A DNA stretch of 64,000 bases from Natrarchaeobius chitinivorans (GCF_003841505.1 NZ_REGA01000004.1:186001-250000), one strand, 5' to 3'; positions 26,168 to 35,171 are shown, counted from the first letter of the stretch. Notes: generated from the sequence alone by a model not told the origin. Numbers and translations: made by a program.

Positions 26168-27306
26168 TCCTCCCACACCCCCTCGACGCCCAGTCCCTTC
26201 GCCTGCGGGACGACCGCTGATCCGCGATCGAGAAAGACCGGATCGCGCCCCAGGTCCTCGGCGAGCAACTCGGCCGTCGCGAGGCCACAGGGTGGCACGT
26301 CCGGGATCGACGCCGCGAGGTGGACGGCGGCCGTCCGCGCGACGACGCCGTCGATCGTCGTCGTCACGATCGGCGTCATCTCGAGTTCCCTGACCCAGAT
26401 CGCGATCTTGCGCGCGACGTCGATCCCGCCCAGCGCCATCGGTTTCAAAACGACCGCGTCGGCCGCTCCGGCTTCGCAGATCGCGTCGACGCCGTGCTCG
26501 AGCAGTCCCTCGTCCAGTGCGATCCGAACGTCCTCGCTTCGCTCCCGAAGCGCCGCGTGGCCCTCGAGCGCACCGGCCGGAAGCGGCTGCTCGAGGATCG
26601 AGAGGCCGACCTCGTCGAACGCCTCGAGGGCGGTTTCGGCCTGTTCGTACGTCCAGGCCTCGTTCGCGTCCGCGCGGAGTTCGATGTCCTCGCCGGCTGC
26701 CTCGCGGACCCGCCGGACGCGTTCGACGTCCTCGTCGACGCTTCGCAGTCCGACTTTCAGCTTACAGGACCCGAACCCGCGGTCGACCGCCTCGCGTGCG
26801 TTCACCGCCGAATCGGACGGGGTGCCGTCGCCGATCGTCGCGTTCACCGGAACCCGACCGATCATCGGTCCCTGACCGAGATATCGGTACAGCGGCGTCG
26901 CCTCTTTCGTCGCTTGCAGGTCCGTCAGCGCGAGCGACACCGCGTGCCGGGCCGCAACCTGGCGGTCGACCGCCTCGAGCGCGTCGCGCGGCCCGCCACT
27001 CCGAAGCGCGTCGGCCGCTCGCTCGAGGGCCGCCTCACAGTCCTCGCGGGATTCGGTCCAGCCCGCAAGCGGGGTCGCCTCGCCGTAGCCGACAGCCGCC
27101 GAACGGCCGACGGTAGCACCGATATTCGTCGCTTTTTCGTCGGTCGCTTCGCCGCCGTCGCCCCGCTCGCCCGGCCCGGGACCGTCGCTGATCCGGACCA
27201 GAAAGCCGTCGCGACTCTCGATCGTTCCGTCGGCTGTCTCGAGGGGGCTCGAAAGCGACAGCGAGAACGACCGGTACTCGAGAGAGTGCGTCGAATCGTC
27301 GGTCAT
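26164..27306 (-). CDS. menC: o-Succinylbenzoate synthase
   Basis: A 380-residue enolase-superfamily enzyme that dehydrates SHCHC to o-succinylbenzoate. Catalytic and metal residues are visible in order: the lysine motif KLKVG, the Asp of LRADANEAW, the Glu of LSILEQPL, an Asp in ALDEGLL, and the second lysine in VVLKPMALGG. An acidic, Gly-rich loop (GPGPGERGDGGEATDE) lengthens the N-terminal capping domain. The ATG at 27306 overlaps the menA stop (ATGA), which fixes the start. The middle gene of menA-menC-menE. Confidence 0.93.
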   Translation of the reverse strand: MTDDSTHSLEYRSFSLSLSSPLETADGTIESRDGFLVRISDGPGPGERGDGGEATDEKATNIGATVGRSAAVGYGEATPLAGWTESREDCEAALERAADALRSGGPRDALEAVDRQVAARHAVSLALTDLQATKEATPLYRYLGQGPMIGRVPVNATIGDGTPSDSAVNAREAVDRGFGSCKLKVGLRSVDEDVERVRRVREAAGEDIELRADANEAWTYEQAETALEAFDEVGLSILEQPLPAGALEGHAALRERSEDVRIALDEGLLEHGVDAICEAGAADAVVLKPMALGGIDVARKIAIWVRELEMTPIVTTTIDGVVARTAAVHLAASIPDVPPCGLATAELLAEDLGRDPVFLDRGSAVVPQAKGLGVEGVWEE

Positions 27307-28250
27307 ACGATCACCAGTCCCGCCGCGAACAGTATCGCATAGAGTGCGAGCAGTTTCCCGGTCGCCTCGAGCGCCGGGTTGAGCGCGTCGCCGTCGGTGC
27401 GGGTCCAGACGGTCCGTGCCGTCAACGCGGCGTACGGCAGCGTCGCGAGCGGCAGCAAGACGCCGGGACCGACGCCTTCGCCCAGCCAGAACCAGACCGG
27501 AATCACGTAGGCGAGGGCGATCATCGCGGTGTACTCGAGGCGACTGATACGGTAGCCGAATCGGACCGCGAGGGTTCGTTTGCCGGTCTCGGCGTCGGTC
27601 TCCCTGTCGCGGACGTTGTTCACCACGAGGATAGCTGTCGAGAGCCCCGCGACGGGGAGGCTGGCGAGGACTGCTTCGCGAGTGACCGTCCCCGGCGGAA
27701 CCGTCGTCGGGACTCCCGAAATCGGGAGGGCGGCGACCGCCTGCACGTAGTAGGTGCCGACGACGGCCACGAGGCCGAAGAAGACGAAGACGAACAGGTC
27801 GCCGAGGCCGTGATACCCAAGCGGGTACGGACCGCCGGTGTAGGCCCACCCACAGAAGACGCTCACGAGACCGATCACGAGGATCGGCAACCCGCCGACG
27901 AAGACGAGGTACGTCCCGGTGACGATCGCGAGTCCGAACGTCACGATCGTTGCGAGTTTGACCTGCTCTGGCGGGATGATTCCCGCCTGTGTAACCCGTG
28001 TAAACCCGTCTCTGTCCTCCGTATCGGCTCCCTTGATCGCGTCGTAGTAGTCGTTCGCGAAGTTGGTTCCGACCTGGATCAGCGCCGCCCCCACGAACGC
28101 CATCAGCGCCGGTAACGGCGCGAATACGCCCTCGTACATCGCGAGCCCAGTTCCCACGATCACCGGTGCGGCAGCCGCCGGCAGCGTCTGCGGGCGGGCG
28201 GCCATCACCCACGCCTTCGTCCGTGACATTTCGACGTCGGCCGTGCTCAT
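27303..28250 (-). CDS. menA: 1,4-Dihydroxy-2-naphthoate polyprenyltransferase
   Basis: A 315-residue UbiA-family membrane enzyme that attaches a polyprenyl chain to dihydroxynaphthoate. Both Asp-rich motifs are present: [14 protein letters not shown] near residue 70 and [15 protein letters not shown] near residue 200. Between and around them are eight to nine hydrophobic helices. I set the start at 28250 ([16 protein letters not shown]). The frame stays open much further upstream, but only through a 25-bp minisatellite, so the extension is not protein-like. First of menA-menC-menE; menB lies 4 kb upstream beyond the iron operon. Confidence 0.94.
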   Translation of the reverse strand: MSTADVEMSRTKAWVMAARPQTLPAAAAPVIVGTGLAMYEGVFAPLPALMAFVGAALIQVGTNFANDYYDAIKGADTEDRDGFTRVTQAGIIPPEQVKLATIVTFGLAIVTGTYLVFVGGLPILVIGLVSVFCGWAYTGGPYPLGYHGLGDLFVFVFFGLVAVVGTYYVQAVAALPISGVPTTVPPGTVTREAVLASLPVAGLSTAILVVNNVRDRETDAETGKRTLAVRFGYRISRLEYTAMIALAYVIPVWFWLGEGVGPGVLLPLATLPYAALTARTVWTRTDGDALNPALEATGKLLALYAILFAAGLVIV

Positions 28251-28306
28251 TTGCTCGAGTGTCCCACTCGAGAGAGTGTCAACGTTGGCATTGCCACCGC
28301 ACGTGT

Positions 28307-28531
28307 GGGGACACTCTCGAAGGGTACGGCTGGGGACACTCTCCGAGGGGATGGCTGGGGACACTCTCGGAGGGGATGGCTGGGGACACTCTCCGAGGGG
28401 ATGGCTGGGGACACTCTCGGAGGGGATGGCTGGGGACACTCTCCGAGGGGATGGCTGGGGACACTCTCGGAGGGGATGGCTGAGGACACTCCCGAATGGG
28501 ACGACTGGGGACATACTCAAAGGGGACGGCT
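28307..28531. repeat. 25-bp minisatellite, nine units, upstream of menA
   Basis: Nine 25-base units begin at 28307, 28332, 28357, 28382, 28407, 28432, 28457, 28482 and 28507, of the form ggggacactctcNgagggg + atggct. Inner units alternate ctccgag and ctcggag, giving a 50-bp higher-order period. These two heptamers are reverse complements of each other, so neighbouring units can pair into hairpins. The outermost units are diverged, as expected for an old array growing from its centre. Not a CRISPR: no unique spacers. Confidence 0.95.
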
Positions 28532-28616
28532 CAGACGGTTTCTCCTCCGTCAGTTCCGGCACACCGGCGACACGGGCGGCGGGTGTGCCGGGAGATCGGT
28601 ACAGGAATCCGTCTCA
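28531..28616. mobile_element. Stop-anchored palindromic element, copy B (86 bp)
   Basis: The left arm is TCAGACGGTTTCTCC, the right arm read on the minus strand is TGAGACGGATTCCTGTACC, and a G+C-rich stem lies between them (CGGCACACC / GGTGTGCCG). Compared with copy D, the stem bases differ in pairs so that pairing is kept. TGA at 28616-28614 is the stop codon of the cohesin-like gene. It directly abuts the minisatellite on the other side. Confidence 0.75.
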
Positions 28617-29477
28617 GTTTCCGGCCCGTGAAAGCAACAGCGCCGCGGCGATCGCGAGGATAGCGGCCAGTCCGATGAACCCTGAAATTGGGTCTTCGGA
28701 CACCGCCCCGCCCCCGCCGGCGTCATCATCGTCGGAGTCTCCACTCTCCTCGGTGGTCGCGACGTCGGATTCGTCCGCCACTCCGTCGCTTACGTCGTCA
28801 CTCGAGTCGTCGTTTGCCGCGTGATCGTCGGCTCCATCGTCCGCAAACGTCACGCCTTCGGTTTCGTCGTCTCCGTTCCGTTCGTCTCCATCGCTCGACG
28901 GTTCGGCTCCCCCGTCGACGTGAACGGTCGCGTCACGGTCGATGATCGCCTGCGGGTAATCGGTCACGAGGATCGCGGACGCGTCGACGATTTCGATCGT
29001 CTCCGTCGTCGCCGACGCGTCGTCTGCGATCTCGACGGTGAGCGTCGCCGCGGGTTCGGTCGCCGTCGCACCGTCGCCGGATGGAGCACGTTCCTGTTCG
29101 ACCGTCACCGTCCCCGCGTCGTCGTCAATTTCGGCCGTCCCGACGACCTCGGCGTCCGGATCACCCGCCGCGAGCATCTCGCGGTGTTCGACCTCGGTCA
29201 CCGTGAGCACGTCGGCGTCGTACGCGAGTTCGAACGAGATGTCGTCGATCCCGTTCGCGTTGTAATCGCCGTGACTACTCACCAGAAGGTCGAGCGTGAT
29301 CGTCTCGCCGGGATCGGCGTCGGTCTCGTCCGGTTCGAAGTAGAAGATCGTCGTGTTGTCCCCCGCGAGGGCCGGAGCCGAGAGGAGAACGGTGACGGCG
29401 AGACAACACACGATACCGACCGCGAGCGCAACCCCCGCCGTGGAACGACTATGAATTGCCCCGCCGTCTCGCGTCAT
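28614..29477 (-). CDS. Secreted cohesin-like surface protein with C-terminal membrane anchor
   Basis: A 287-residue exported protein. Residues 1-39 form a signal peptide (basic start, then VALAVGIVCCLAVTVLLS, cut after ALA). Residues 42-185 look like a cohesin-type beta-sandwich: TIFYFEPDETDADPGETITL, DDISFELAYDADVLTVTE, and ITVE-type strands. An Asp/Ser-rich stalk of about 70 residues follows, then a final hydrophobic helix (FIGLAAILAIAAALLLSR). The end resembles a haloarchaeal archaeosortase tail, but I see ISGF rather than PGF, so sorting is uncertain. Its ATG overlaps the upstream stop (TGATG), so it belongs to the iron-related operon. Partner unknown. Confidence 0.72.
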   Translation of the reverse strand: MTRDGGAIHSRSTAGVALAVGIVCCLAVTVLLSAPALAGDNTTIFYFEPDETDADPGETITLDLLVSSHGDYNANGIDDISFELAYDADVLTVTEVEHREMLAAGDPDAEVVGTAEIDDDAGTVTVEQERAPSGDGATATEPAATLTVEIADDASATTETIEIVDASAILVTDYPQAIIDRDATVHVDGGAEPSSDGDERNGDDETEGVTFADDGADDHAANDDSSDDVSDGVADESDVATTEESGDSDDDDAGGGGAVSEDPISGFIGLAAILAIAAALLLSRAGN

Positions 29478-30829
29478 CACTGCACCTCTGGAACCGTCAG
29501 TTCGACCGGCTCCATCTCGAGAAACGCGGTTTCGTAGCCCCGGTGGCGGGCGACCTGGGGTGGCGACTCGATCGTGATCGTCACCGTATCGTCGGCCCGG
29601 ACGTCGGCGATCGACGCGCCGTAGTGGAGCCCGTACTCGCTATCGAGGATCTGCTCGAGGGTCGGTTCGGCGACGACCTCGCCGTCGCGTTCGATCGTTA
29701 CAGTCATGGACATATCCGCGAGCGGAACGCGGTTGTACGGCGTCCGCGGCGAGACGAGCAGATACCGCTCGTCGCCGTCCGCCAGCCGGAATCCCGGTTC
29801 GGTAACGGTTGACAGAAACGCGGCGTCACCGCTTCGCGGGAGATCCGCCGTTTCCTCCGGCCGGTCGTCAGCCCGGGACTCGAGGAGGAGCGTTCCGGGG
29901 TACGCCTCGACATCCGGCAGGGCCGAGTAGGGAACGTGATGGTGGCCCTCGTGATCGTCGTGATGACTGTCGTCAGCGTGATCGTCGTGATGACCGTCGT
30001 CAACGTGACCGTGTCCGTCTCCGTGTTCATCACCACCCATGTCGTCTCCGTGGTCCCCGTCTTCCATGCCCCCGCCGTGATCCATCGGTGCGAGCGCACC
30101 GCGGCGCCCCCAGTCCTCTTCGTCCAGATACTCGACGCCGCCGACGACCTCGTGGCGGAACTCGTCGTCGTAGACGAACTCGAACGTCGCCGTCACGCCC
30201 TCCTCGAGTCGGCCGGCGAGATCACCGGTCTTGCGGGTCGATACTGGCGGGATCGTGACCTCGACGGAATAGGTTCCGTCCTCCGGCAGCGAGACGTTGT
30301 CACCGAAGTGAAAGCCCATCTCCTGGGAGATCATCGGCCACGGCGAGCGCGGCTGTCCGACTTGCTCACCGTCTCGAGAGATCCGCAGTTGGGTCCCGTC
30401 GTCGATCGGGAGGACGACGCCGGATTCGTCGTCCCAGAGGGTAAACATCATGTGGACGCCGCGGCCGTCGTCGGGGTCGACTCGTTGGACCTCGTCGTCG
30501 CTCCCACCGCCACCCGCGATCACCCAGAACGGGTGGGGGTACGAGAGCATCGGCGCGAGCCGAAGGTCGCCGGCCGCGATGGGCTCGAGCATCCGCATCG
30601 CTTCCCTGTGGGTCGGCACGTAGACGGCGTCCGGCGGGTCCTCGACTTCGACGACCTCGGGGACTGCCATCACGTCGTCGTCGCTGTCGTCGCCGTCTTC
30701 GGGATCGGGTTCGGATCCGTCACCGCTCTCGCCGTCGGTACGCTGACAGCCCGCGAGTGCGAGCATCCCTGTCACGGCAGCCGTCCGTCGTGTGAAGGTT
30801 CGTCGGTCGATGGTGTCGCGTTCCTGCAT
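29477..30829 (-). CDS. Tat-exported iron-binding lipoprotein (P19/Tpd-like) with His-rich loop
   Basis: A 450-residue exported protein. The N-terminus has a twin-arginine motif (DRRTFTRRTAA) and a lipobox LALAGC, so it should be a membrane-anchored lipoprotein. Two immunoglobulin-like Fe2+-transport-type domains are suggested by YVPTHREAMRML, GFHFGDNVSLPEDGTYSVEV and KTGDLAGRLEEGVTATFEF. Between them lies a metal-binding segment at roughly 250-305, in which about a third of residues are His (GHGHVDDGHHDDHADDSHHD). The neighbouring DyP-like gene fits an iron-acquisition role, as in EfeO/EfeB systems. In haloarchaeal annotation it is an 'iron transporter' or DUF7350 protein (from memory). Confidence 0.8.
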   Translation of the reverse strand: MQERDTIDRRTFTRRTAAVTGMLALAGCQRTDGESGDGSEPDPEDGDDSDDDVMAVPEVVEVEDPPDAVYVPTHREAMRMLEPIAAGDLRLAPMLSYPHPFWVIAGGGGSDDEVQRVDPDDGRGVHMMFTLWDDESGVVLPIDDGTQLRISRDGEQVGQPRSPWPMISQEMGFHFGDNVSLPEDGTYSVEVTIPPVSTRKTGDLAGRLEEGVTATFEFVYDDEFRHEVVGGVEYLDEEDWGRRGALAPMDHGGGMEDGDHGDDMGGDEHGDGHGHVDDGHHDDHADDSHHDDHEGHHHVPYSALPDVEAYPGTLLLESRADDRPEETADLPRSGDAAFLSTVTEPGFRLADGDERYLLVSPRTPYNRVPLADMSMTVTIERDGEVVAEPTLEQILDSEYGLHYGASIADVRADDTVTITIESPPQVARHRGYETAFLEMEPVELTVPEVQ

Positions 30830-30876
30830 GTGTCGTATTCGTGTCGTCGTGATAGTCGATTGGTCAGGGCGTCGTG

Positions 30877-32175
30877 TTAGTCGATTGGTTCACGTTCCGA
30901 ATCCGGGTCGGCCGGCGGCAGCGACCGGAGCGAACGGGGCGGAATCAGGTAGTTTCCGCGGCGGTTCACGAAGATGTAGTGGAGGATTCCGTTGTTCGCG
31001 GACGGAACGTCGAGGTCCGCGCCGGTCATCGCCTCCCGGACGCGGACGAACTCGCCGATTTCCCGCTGGATCGACAGAAAGTGCAGACCAGGTCGGTCCC
31101 CGTCGCCGGTGTTGAAGTCCCGCCGCAAAAGCAGCGGTTCACCGTCTTCCCGGGCTCGAGCCGCTTTCTGTGCGTGTCCGACGACGCCGCGCTCCCGGGC
31201 GTCGGCCGCGGTCGCCTCGATGCGTTCGTCGCTCAACCCGTTCGTCGTCTCGAGTCGCTCGCCGACCGATCCGACGAGGTCCCCCTCGGCGTGTTCGGGG
31301 CTGAACATCTTCGAGACGCGCTGGTAGTGGTTGTCCTGTTCGAACCAGACCTCGAGTTGCAGATCCATCGACGAGACGTGCTGGGTCGTGCCGCCGGCGA
31401 AGGGACCGTCCTCGATCGTCACCCGGTCTTCCGTCGCCTGACTCTCCCGAAACCCCGAGCGAAAGCCCATGAAAAACGGTGCCTCCTCGGGAACCGAGTC
31501 GGGGACGCCCGAGAGGTCCGTCCGGTCGGCGGGAAGCCCCTCGCCGACGAACCCCGTCCGCCGCCGATCGTCCAGCCGGTCGAAGACGCTCCCGAGGTCC
31601 GTTTCGACGTCGACGCCGTTTACCGTCTCTCGGTCGCCGACCAGCCCTTCCTCCGCCTCGAGGACGACCTCGGGACGGTCGCTCGCGAGGTGGACGACGG
31701 CGTCGAACTCGTCGAACGTCGGATTCTCCCGATCGGTCAGCGCGACCGGTTCGGGGAGGTCGACCGAGTCCGGGATCGATCCGTGGTACCGCCGGAAGTA
31801 CGCCGGCGTGTACCCGATCGTAAAGACCAATCCGTCGTTGCTCCACTCGTAGGCCCGCTCGAGGGTTCGCAGCGCTGCTTCCGTCGTCTCACGGGCGTCC
31901 TCGTCCGGTCCTTCGTGCAACGAGAGTGCGAGTAGAACGTGGTGGGCCGGCAACTGGACGTTTCCGTCGTCGTCGCTCGAGAGCGCGCCGTTCCAGGCGT
32001 GTTGGCGTCCGGGGAGTGAGTCGGGATCGTCCGTTCCAGGCGGCGCGTCGACACCCGACCTCTCGTCACCGCCACCGACTGCGTCCAGACACGCCGAGAG
32101 GGCGCTCGCGCCACCCGCGGCTACGAGCGCTCGGACGTACTCACGGCGCGACAGCGAGGACCGATCGGGTGCCAT
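30877..32175 (-). CDS. Tat-exported DyP-peroxidase-like protein (EfeB-like)
   Basis: A 432-residue exported protein beginning with a twin-arginine signal (SLSRREYVRALVAAGGASALSAC, a possible lipobox). The fold looks like a dimeric alpha/beta-barrel peroxidase: FTIGYTPAYFRRYHG, EAPFFMGFRSGFRESQ, then DFNTGDGDRPGLHFLSIQ and the C-terminal NNGILHYIFVNRRGNYLIPP. The canonical GXXDG heme motif is not evident, so heme chemistry is uncertain (DUF7405 from memory). Known EfeB proteins take iron from heme or oxidise Fe2+. First gene of a three-gene operon; 47 bases separate it from the iron-binding lipoprotein. Confidence 0.75.
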   Translation of the reverse strand: MAPDRSSLSRREYVRALVAAGGASALSACLDAVGGGDERSGVDAPPGTDDPDSLPGRQHAWNGALSSDDDGNVQLPAHHVLLALSLHEGPDEDARETTEAALRTLERAYEWSNDGLVFTIGYTPAYFRRYHGSIPDSVDLPEPVALTDRENPTFDEFDAVVHLASDRPEVVLEAEEGLVGDRETVNGVDVETDLGSVFDRLDDRRRTGFVGEGLPADRTDLSGVPDSVPEEAPFFMGFRSGFRESQATEDRVTIEDGPFAGGTTQHVSSMDLQLEVWFEQDNHYQRVSKMFSPEHAEGDLVGSVGERLETTNGLSDERIEATAADARERGVVGHAQKAARAREDGEPLLLRRDFNTGDGDRPGLHFLSIQREIGEFVRVREAMTGADLDVPSANNGILHYIFVNRRGNYLIPPRSLRSLPPADPDSEREPID

Positions 32176-32479
32176 CACTGACAGGAGTTCGGGGACGGAA
32201 CGCCCAAAGCGTTGCGCTTCGCGTCGAAACTACCGCGGCTGGCGACGGCCACGGACACCCAGACTCGACGCCAGAAGACGCCAAACCCTGATCTCGAGAT
32301 GGAACGGCCGGGTCACCGAGCGCTACCGGACACACAGATAGCGGCAGGTATTGCGAGAACAACCGCAGTCAGCCACTCGAGTCATGCTGGCCGACGTATC
32401 AGACGGATTGCTGTCACTGTTTGCCGGCGCGACCGGACGCCGTCCCGCTCGCTCCGACAAGGACGTACAGCAAACCGTA
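32176..32479. other. Intergenic region between the iron operon and menB
   Basis: Just over 300 bases. Its right-hand third is occupied by palindromic element copy C. The rest, upstream of the DyP-like gene, shows no gene. AT-poor throughout, with no clear TATA box. Confidence 0.4.
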
Positions 32480-32482
32480 TCA
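32399..32482. mobile_element. Stop-anchored palindromic element, copy C (84 bp)
   Basis: The left arm is TCAGACGGATTGCTGTCAC. The right arm read on the minus strand is TGATACGGTTTGCTGTACG. The centre is diverged but still G+C-rich. The TGA of the right arm (32482-32480) is the menB stop codon. Length and both arms match copies D and E. Confidence 0.82.
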
Positions 32483-33385
32483 GTAGTGCCAGGGAAACTC
32501 GTCGAACTCCGGCTCTCGGCCCTCGACGAAGGCGTCCCGCCCTTCTTTTGCCTCGTCCGTCATGTAGCCGAGGCGAGTTGCCTCACCGGCGAACACCTGC
32601 TGGCCGACCATGCCGTCGTCGGTCATGTTGAACGCGTACTTGAGCATCCGCATCGCAGTCGGGCTCTTCGAGTTGATGCGCTCGCCCCACTCGAGGGCCG
32701 TCTCCTCGAGTTCGTCGTGTGGGACCGCCTCGTTGACCATTCCCATCTCGGCGGCCTCCGCTGCCGAGTAGGTCTTTCCGAGGAAAAACACCTCGCGGGC
32801 TTTCTTCTGGCCGATCTGTTTCGCGAGGAACGCCGAGCCGAAGCCGGCGTCGTAACTCGCGACGTCCGGATCGGTCTGGAGGAACTTCGCGTGCTCGGCG
32901 CTTGCAAGCGTCAGGTCACAGACGACGTGCAGCGAGTGCCCACCGCCGACCGCCCAGCCGGGGACGACACAGACGACCACCTTCGGCACGTGGCGGATCA
33001 GTCGCTGTACCTCGAGGATGTGGAGCCTGCCCTGTTTCGACGCGCGCTGGGACTCGTTTTCCCCGTCGCCCTCGTACTGGTAGCCGTCGTCGCCACGAAC
33101 CGTCTGGTCACCGCCGGAGCAAAACGCCCAGCCGCCGTCTTTCGACGACGGGCCGTTTCCCGTCAGCAGGATACAGCCGACGTCAGTCTGTCGTTTCGCG
33201 TGATCGAGTGCGTCGTATAGTTCGTCGACCGTCCCCGGGCGGAACGCGTTCCGGAGTTCGGGGCGGTCGAACGCGATTCGCACCGTTCCGGAATCGACCG
33301 CACGGTGGTACGTGATGTCCCGAAACTCCGCGTCTAGGTCCTCGACCGGTTCCCACTGACTTTCGTCGAAGAGCGCTGAAACCAT
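32480..33385 (-). CDS. menB: 1,4-Dihydroxy-2-naphthoyl-CoA synthase
   Basis: A 301-residue crotonase-fold enzyme that closes the naphthoate ring in menaquinone synthesis. MenB-specific signatures are clear: WAFCSGGDQ, PGWAVGGGHSLHVVCDLTLA and DVASYDAGFGSAFLAKQ, with the C-terminal EGRDAFVEGREPEFDEFPWH. The start at 33385 (MVSALFDESQWEPV) is preferred over an Arg-rich upstream extension. The stop codon is supplied by element copy C. It is separated from menA-menC-menE by the iron operon. Confidence 0.95.
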   Translation of the reverse strand: MVSALFDESQWEPVEDLDAEFRDITYHRAVDSGTVRIAFDRPELRNAFRPGTVDELYDALDHAKRQTDVGCILLTGNGPSSKDGGWAFCSGGDQTVRGDDGYQYEGDGENESQRASKQGRLHILEVQRLIRHVPKVVVCVVPGWAVGGGHSLHVVCDLTLASAEHAKFLQTDPDVASYDAGFGSAFLAKQIGQKKAREVFFLGKTYSAAEAAEMGMVNEAVPHDELEETALEWGERINSKSPTAMRMLKYAFNMTDDGMVGQQVFAGEATRLGYMTDEAKEGRDAFVEGREPEFDEFPWHY

Positions 33386-33562
33386 CGGGTGAGTGTGGCC
33401 GGCCGGACGTGAAATAGGTTCTCGTCGCGGATGCGGTTCACCCCTGTCGGAACGCGACGACGGGGTGAAACCGGGGTCGACCGTCCACAGCCACCGACCA
33501 GCCGTCCACAACAAGCGACCGACCGTCCGCACCGACTACCGGAATGTTCGTCGCGTCGGTCG

Positions 33563-33961
33563 TCACCGACCGCCTTCCTCGAGGAACTCGAGAAAGACGT
33601 CCTCGGCGTCGTCGTCGTACGCGAGTTCGATGCGAAACTGCAGGCGCGACACGACGTCGAGACACAGGTCACCGGTCTGGACAGGCTTGACTCGAACGAC
33701 GTCGCCGTACTGTGTGGACTCGATACCCACGACCTCGGCTTCGTAACACGATTTGGGAACGGTCGTCGAGCCGGTGAGTTCGACCCGTCCGTCGCCGAGA
33801 TATTCGACCGCGTATTTGTCACCGGCGTCGGGGTCGCCCGTGTCGATCTCCGATTCGAGTTCGACGATCCGGGGGCCGCCGGTAGCCGACGCCGTGGTCG
33901 CGACCGCCGTTCCTGCGAGTATCGATGCACCGATCGCCTCGAGCGCCGTTCGGCGTCTCAT
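33563..33961 (-). CDS. Small secreted haloarchaeal protein, unknown function
   Basis: A 132-residue protein with an export signal: MRRRTALEAIG, then a hydrophobic stretch ending ATTASA, compatible with twin-arginine transport. The mature part is about 105 residues, predicted beta-rich, with two cysteines (SCYEAEV and DLCLDVV) that could form a disulfide outside the cell. No domain was recognised. Stands alone upstream of the menB promoter region. Confidence 0.65.
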   Translation of the reverse strand: MRRRTALEAIGASILAGTAVATTASATGGPRIVELESEIDTGDPDAGDKYAVEYLGDGRVELTGSTTVPKSCYEAEVVGIESTQYGDVVRVKPVQTGDLCLDVVSRLQFRIELAYDDDAEDVFLEFLEEGGR

Positions 33962-34043
33962 AGCAGCCTAGTTTGCACCGCTCCTGGGGGTATATGTTCA
34001 CCATAAAGAGTTTGATGTCGAGAGGGACTCCGGTGGAATAACG

Positions 34044-35171
34044 TCAGTCCGAGTGGTGGTCGATCCGTGGTGCTGGTTCGGTTTCGAGCGAGGGCGCTTC
34101 GAGTTGTACCGAGCGGCCGAGTTCACCCGACCGGTAGATCGCGTCGATAACCCGCTGGACGAGCAACGCTTCGTCGAGCGTGTTCGTCTCCGGGTCGGCG
34201 TCGTTCGCGATCGCACGGAGGAACTCCTCGTCCTGTTCTGAGTACCCCGTGACCGTCGGGTCACCGTCGAGAGCGACGTCCGCGTAATGGTCACAACCTG
34301 CCGTGCCGGCCTCGAGAATCTTCAGTTCGGTTCCGCCGATGTCGAACTGCGCACCCGCCTGCGTGCCGCGGACGCGAAAGTCCATGCTCTCCTCGCGGTT
34401 GGTCGCCCACGCCGCCTCGAGTGAAATCGTCTGTCCGCTCTCGCATCGGATCAACGCGGTGACGGAGTCGTCGACCTCGTACGTTTCGCTTTCTGCGTTC
34501 CAGTTGTCGCCGAACCCGTCGGGGTCGGCGTACTCCTCCTGACTTCCGAACGTGGTGCGGGTCGTGCCCGAGACCTCGGTTATCTCGGGGAAATCGAGGG
34601 CGTAGAGCGCGAGGTCGAGCGCGTGGACGCCAATGTCGAGCAACGCGCCGCCACCGGATAGATCCGGATCGGTAAACCACGAACCCGGCCCGGGGACGCC
34701 ACGTCGCCGAACGTAATTCGCCTCGACGTGCGTCAACTCGCCGAACCGGCCGCGCGCAGCGTACTCCTCGAACATCGCCATCGACGCCGCGTGACGGTTG
34801 TGAAAGCCAACCATACAGGTTCCGTCCGCCTTCTTCGCGGCGGTTTCGATCCGTTCTGCGCTCTCGAGCGTGTGGGCGAGGGGTTTTTCAACGAGGACGT
34901 GACAGCCGGCCTCCAGCGCGTCGACGGCGATCGGTTCGTGAAACCGGTTCGGAGTCGCGATGACGACTGCGTCGACGGCGTCGTCGACGACGAGCCCCTC
35001 GTGGGTTTCGTAGGTGCTCGCGGAGAACTCGTCGGCGAAGCGCCGCCGCTGGGCCTCGACGAGGTCGGCTCCGGCGACGACGTCGGCCCCGAGTTCCTCG
35101 AGGCTTCGAGCGTGGAGGGTTCCCATGCCTCCGAGCCCGACGATTCCCACCCCGATCCCCGCGCCGATCAT
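34044..35171 (-). CDS. Gfo/Idh/MocA-family oxidoreductase
   Basis: A 375-residue NAD(P)-dependent sugar or inositol dehydrogenase-type enzyme. The Rossmann loop is GVGIVGLGGMGTLHA, followed by the family motif EKPLAHTLESAE (EKP) near residue 95. The C-terminal domain has GGGALLDIGVHALDLALY, with the Asp and His typical of the active site. Divergent from a ThuA-like gene across a 272-base intergenic region. The Gfo/Idh-ThuA pairing is common in bacteria and archaea and points to catabolism of a sugar derivative, though the substrate is not visible. Confidence 0.9.
   Translation of the reverse strand: MIGAGIGVGIVGLGGMGTLHARSLEELGADVVAGADLVEAQRRRFADEFSASTYETHEGLVVDDAVDAVVIATPNRFHEPIAVDALEAGCHVLVEKPLAHTLESAERIETAAKKADGTCMVGFHNRHAASMAMFEEYAARGRFGELTHVEANYVRRRGVPGPGSWFTDPDLSGGGALLDIGVHALDLALYALDFPEITEVSGTTRTTFGSQEEYADPDGFGDNWNAESETYEVDDSVTALIRCESGQTISLEAAWATNREESMDFRVRGTQAGAQFDIGGTELKILEAGTAGCDHYADVALDGDPTVTGYSEQDEEFLRAIANDADPETNTLDEALLVQRVIDAIYRSGELGRSVQLEAPSLETEPAPRIDHHSD

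Noticed and set aside
28307-28531. CRISPR array
   Set aside because: Units are adjacent without unique spacers and there are no cas genes; it is a minisatellite.
28251-28562. Upstream extension of MenA by about 100 residues
   Set aside because: The extension is only the translated 25-bp minisatellite plus part of element copy B, with no conserved residues before [12 protein letters not shown].
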